From the NCBI RefSeq assembly GCF_000696575.1, contig NZ_JMSQ01000006.1:372001-436000 (forward strand): a stretch of 64,000 nt of DNA. The letters run 5' to 3'. The notes under the pieces were generated by a model that saw only the letters and a program-made list of their open reading frames with translations, had not been told where the DNA came from and searched no databases. The DNA is from Siccibacter colletis. Lineage in GTDB: Bacteria > Pseudomonadota > Gammaproteobacteria > Enterobacterales > Enterobacteriaceae. Below are positions 63,635 to 64,000 of the stretch, piece after piece (position 1 is the stretch's first letter; the number at the start of each line of letters is the position of its first letter). The position numbers were made by a program, and so were the translations under genes.

Positions 63635-63970
63635 GTAGGGTGGGTAAACGAAGTGCACCCACCGTTTACCGTGCGCCCCCGTTCTGGCATGAGGACTATG
63701 GCAGGGCGGCAAAGGTTCCGTTCACCGTGGCGCCGCGCTCACATGCAAACACGGCCGCACGTGAACGGGTGAAGGGGGTTCACCGCCACCCCCTTCACAA
63801 TCCCGGCTCCCGGCCACTAAAACCGGCCCTGCGGGCTGCCCTTGCCTCCGGCGTTTCGCTTCCGGTCGGACGCGATACCCCATCCCGGGGCTCGCGCCCT
63901 CTGGCGGTTCCCGACCGCCAGCCCGGACTCAACGCCTGCGCCGCGGCGGTTTTGATGCCGGTTGGGGCCA
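63635..63970 (-). repeat. REP-framed structured repeat element, copy 3 (inverted; core about 63680-63970)
   Basis: The same core as at 1977-2369 and 11752-12144, but on the minus strand: the REP-like unit (63635-63663) is at the left and the GGCATCAAAACCGCC end is at the right near 63960. The long stem is at 63768-63799, with its loop-closing pair exchanged (C-G to T-A) relative to the other copies. A REP-like unit at the far end, expected near or beyond 64000, is not seen within the window. No gene is present from 63440 to 64000. Confidence 0.83.
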
Positions 63971-64000
63971 TCGCTCGGGCATTGGATGATTTGTTTTTTG

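Noticed and set aside
63520-63663. CRISPR-like array: 29-bp repeats with spacers of similar length
   Set aside because: The spacers are nearly identical to one another, only three units exist, the repeat is a REP-type palindrome found at other loci in both orientations, and no cas gene is present.

Overview
The window is a chromosomal stretch from an enteric gamma-proteobacterium. Gene order and protein sequences closely follow the Escherichia coli mdtABC-to-his segment, but several details differ from E. coli: gnu lies between wcaM and galF, there are two tandem wzz genes after gnd and no ugd, and an aminotransferase stands where E. coli has yeeY. An Enterobacter/Leclercia/Lelliottia-type organism is the best guess. 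No rRNA, tRNA, prophage, insertion sequence or CRISPR array was found.

Layout. 1-13.8 kb holds the start of the mdtAB multidrug efflux operon, yegD, alkA, dgcE (yegE), udk, dcd, asmA and yegH. 14.2-37.4 kb is the complete colanic acid (M-antigen) operon, wza-wzb-wzc-wcaABCDEF-gmd-fcl-gmm-wcaI-manC-manB-wcaJ-wzxC-wcaKLM, preceded by an RcsAB-like box and a JUMPstart/ops element. 37.6-39.7 kb holds gnu and galF. 40.0-46.4 kb is a compact, strongly AT-rich O-antigen cluster behind a second JUMPstart/ops: a TupA-like ATP-grasp protein, Wzx, a GT2, Wzy, a GT14, a second GT2 and an O-acetyltransferase. 46.7-50.5 kb holds gnd, wzzB and a second wzz. 50.6-57.8 kb is the his operon (minus strand) with its leader peptide and attenuator. 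57.9-63.4 kb holds yeeZ, a GABA-type aminotransferase, plaP and the thiosulfate uptake pair tsuAB (yeeE-yeeD).

How the genes work together. gmd, fcl, manB, manC and gmm supply or balance GDP-mannose and GDP-fucose. WcaJ starts colanic acid on undecaprenyl phosphate, the Wca transferases finish the unit, WzxC flips it, WcaD polymerises it, and Wza/Wzb/Wzc export it. The O-antigen cluster makes none of its own sugar nucleotides. Gnu can epimerise the WecA product to GalNAc-PP-undecaprenol, the cluster enzymes extend, flip and polymerise it, and the Wzz proteins set chain length.

The least explained part is a repeat system. Eleven 29-bp REP-like hairpins (GTAG/CTAC foot, GGTGGGT stem) lie in three intergenic clusters at about 1.9-2.4, 11.7-12.2 and 63.5-64.0 kb. 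Each cluster holds one copy of a conserved GC-rich core of about 290 bp. The differences between copies keep predicted stems intact through one full base-pair exchange and two G-U wobbles, all favouring one strand as the RNA strand. I do not recognise a named family for this core, and it is the best candidate here for something undescribed.
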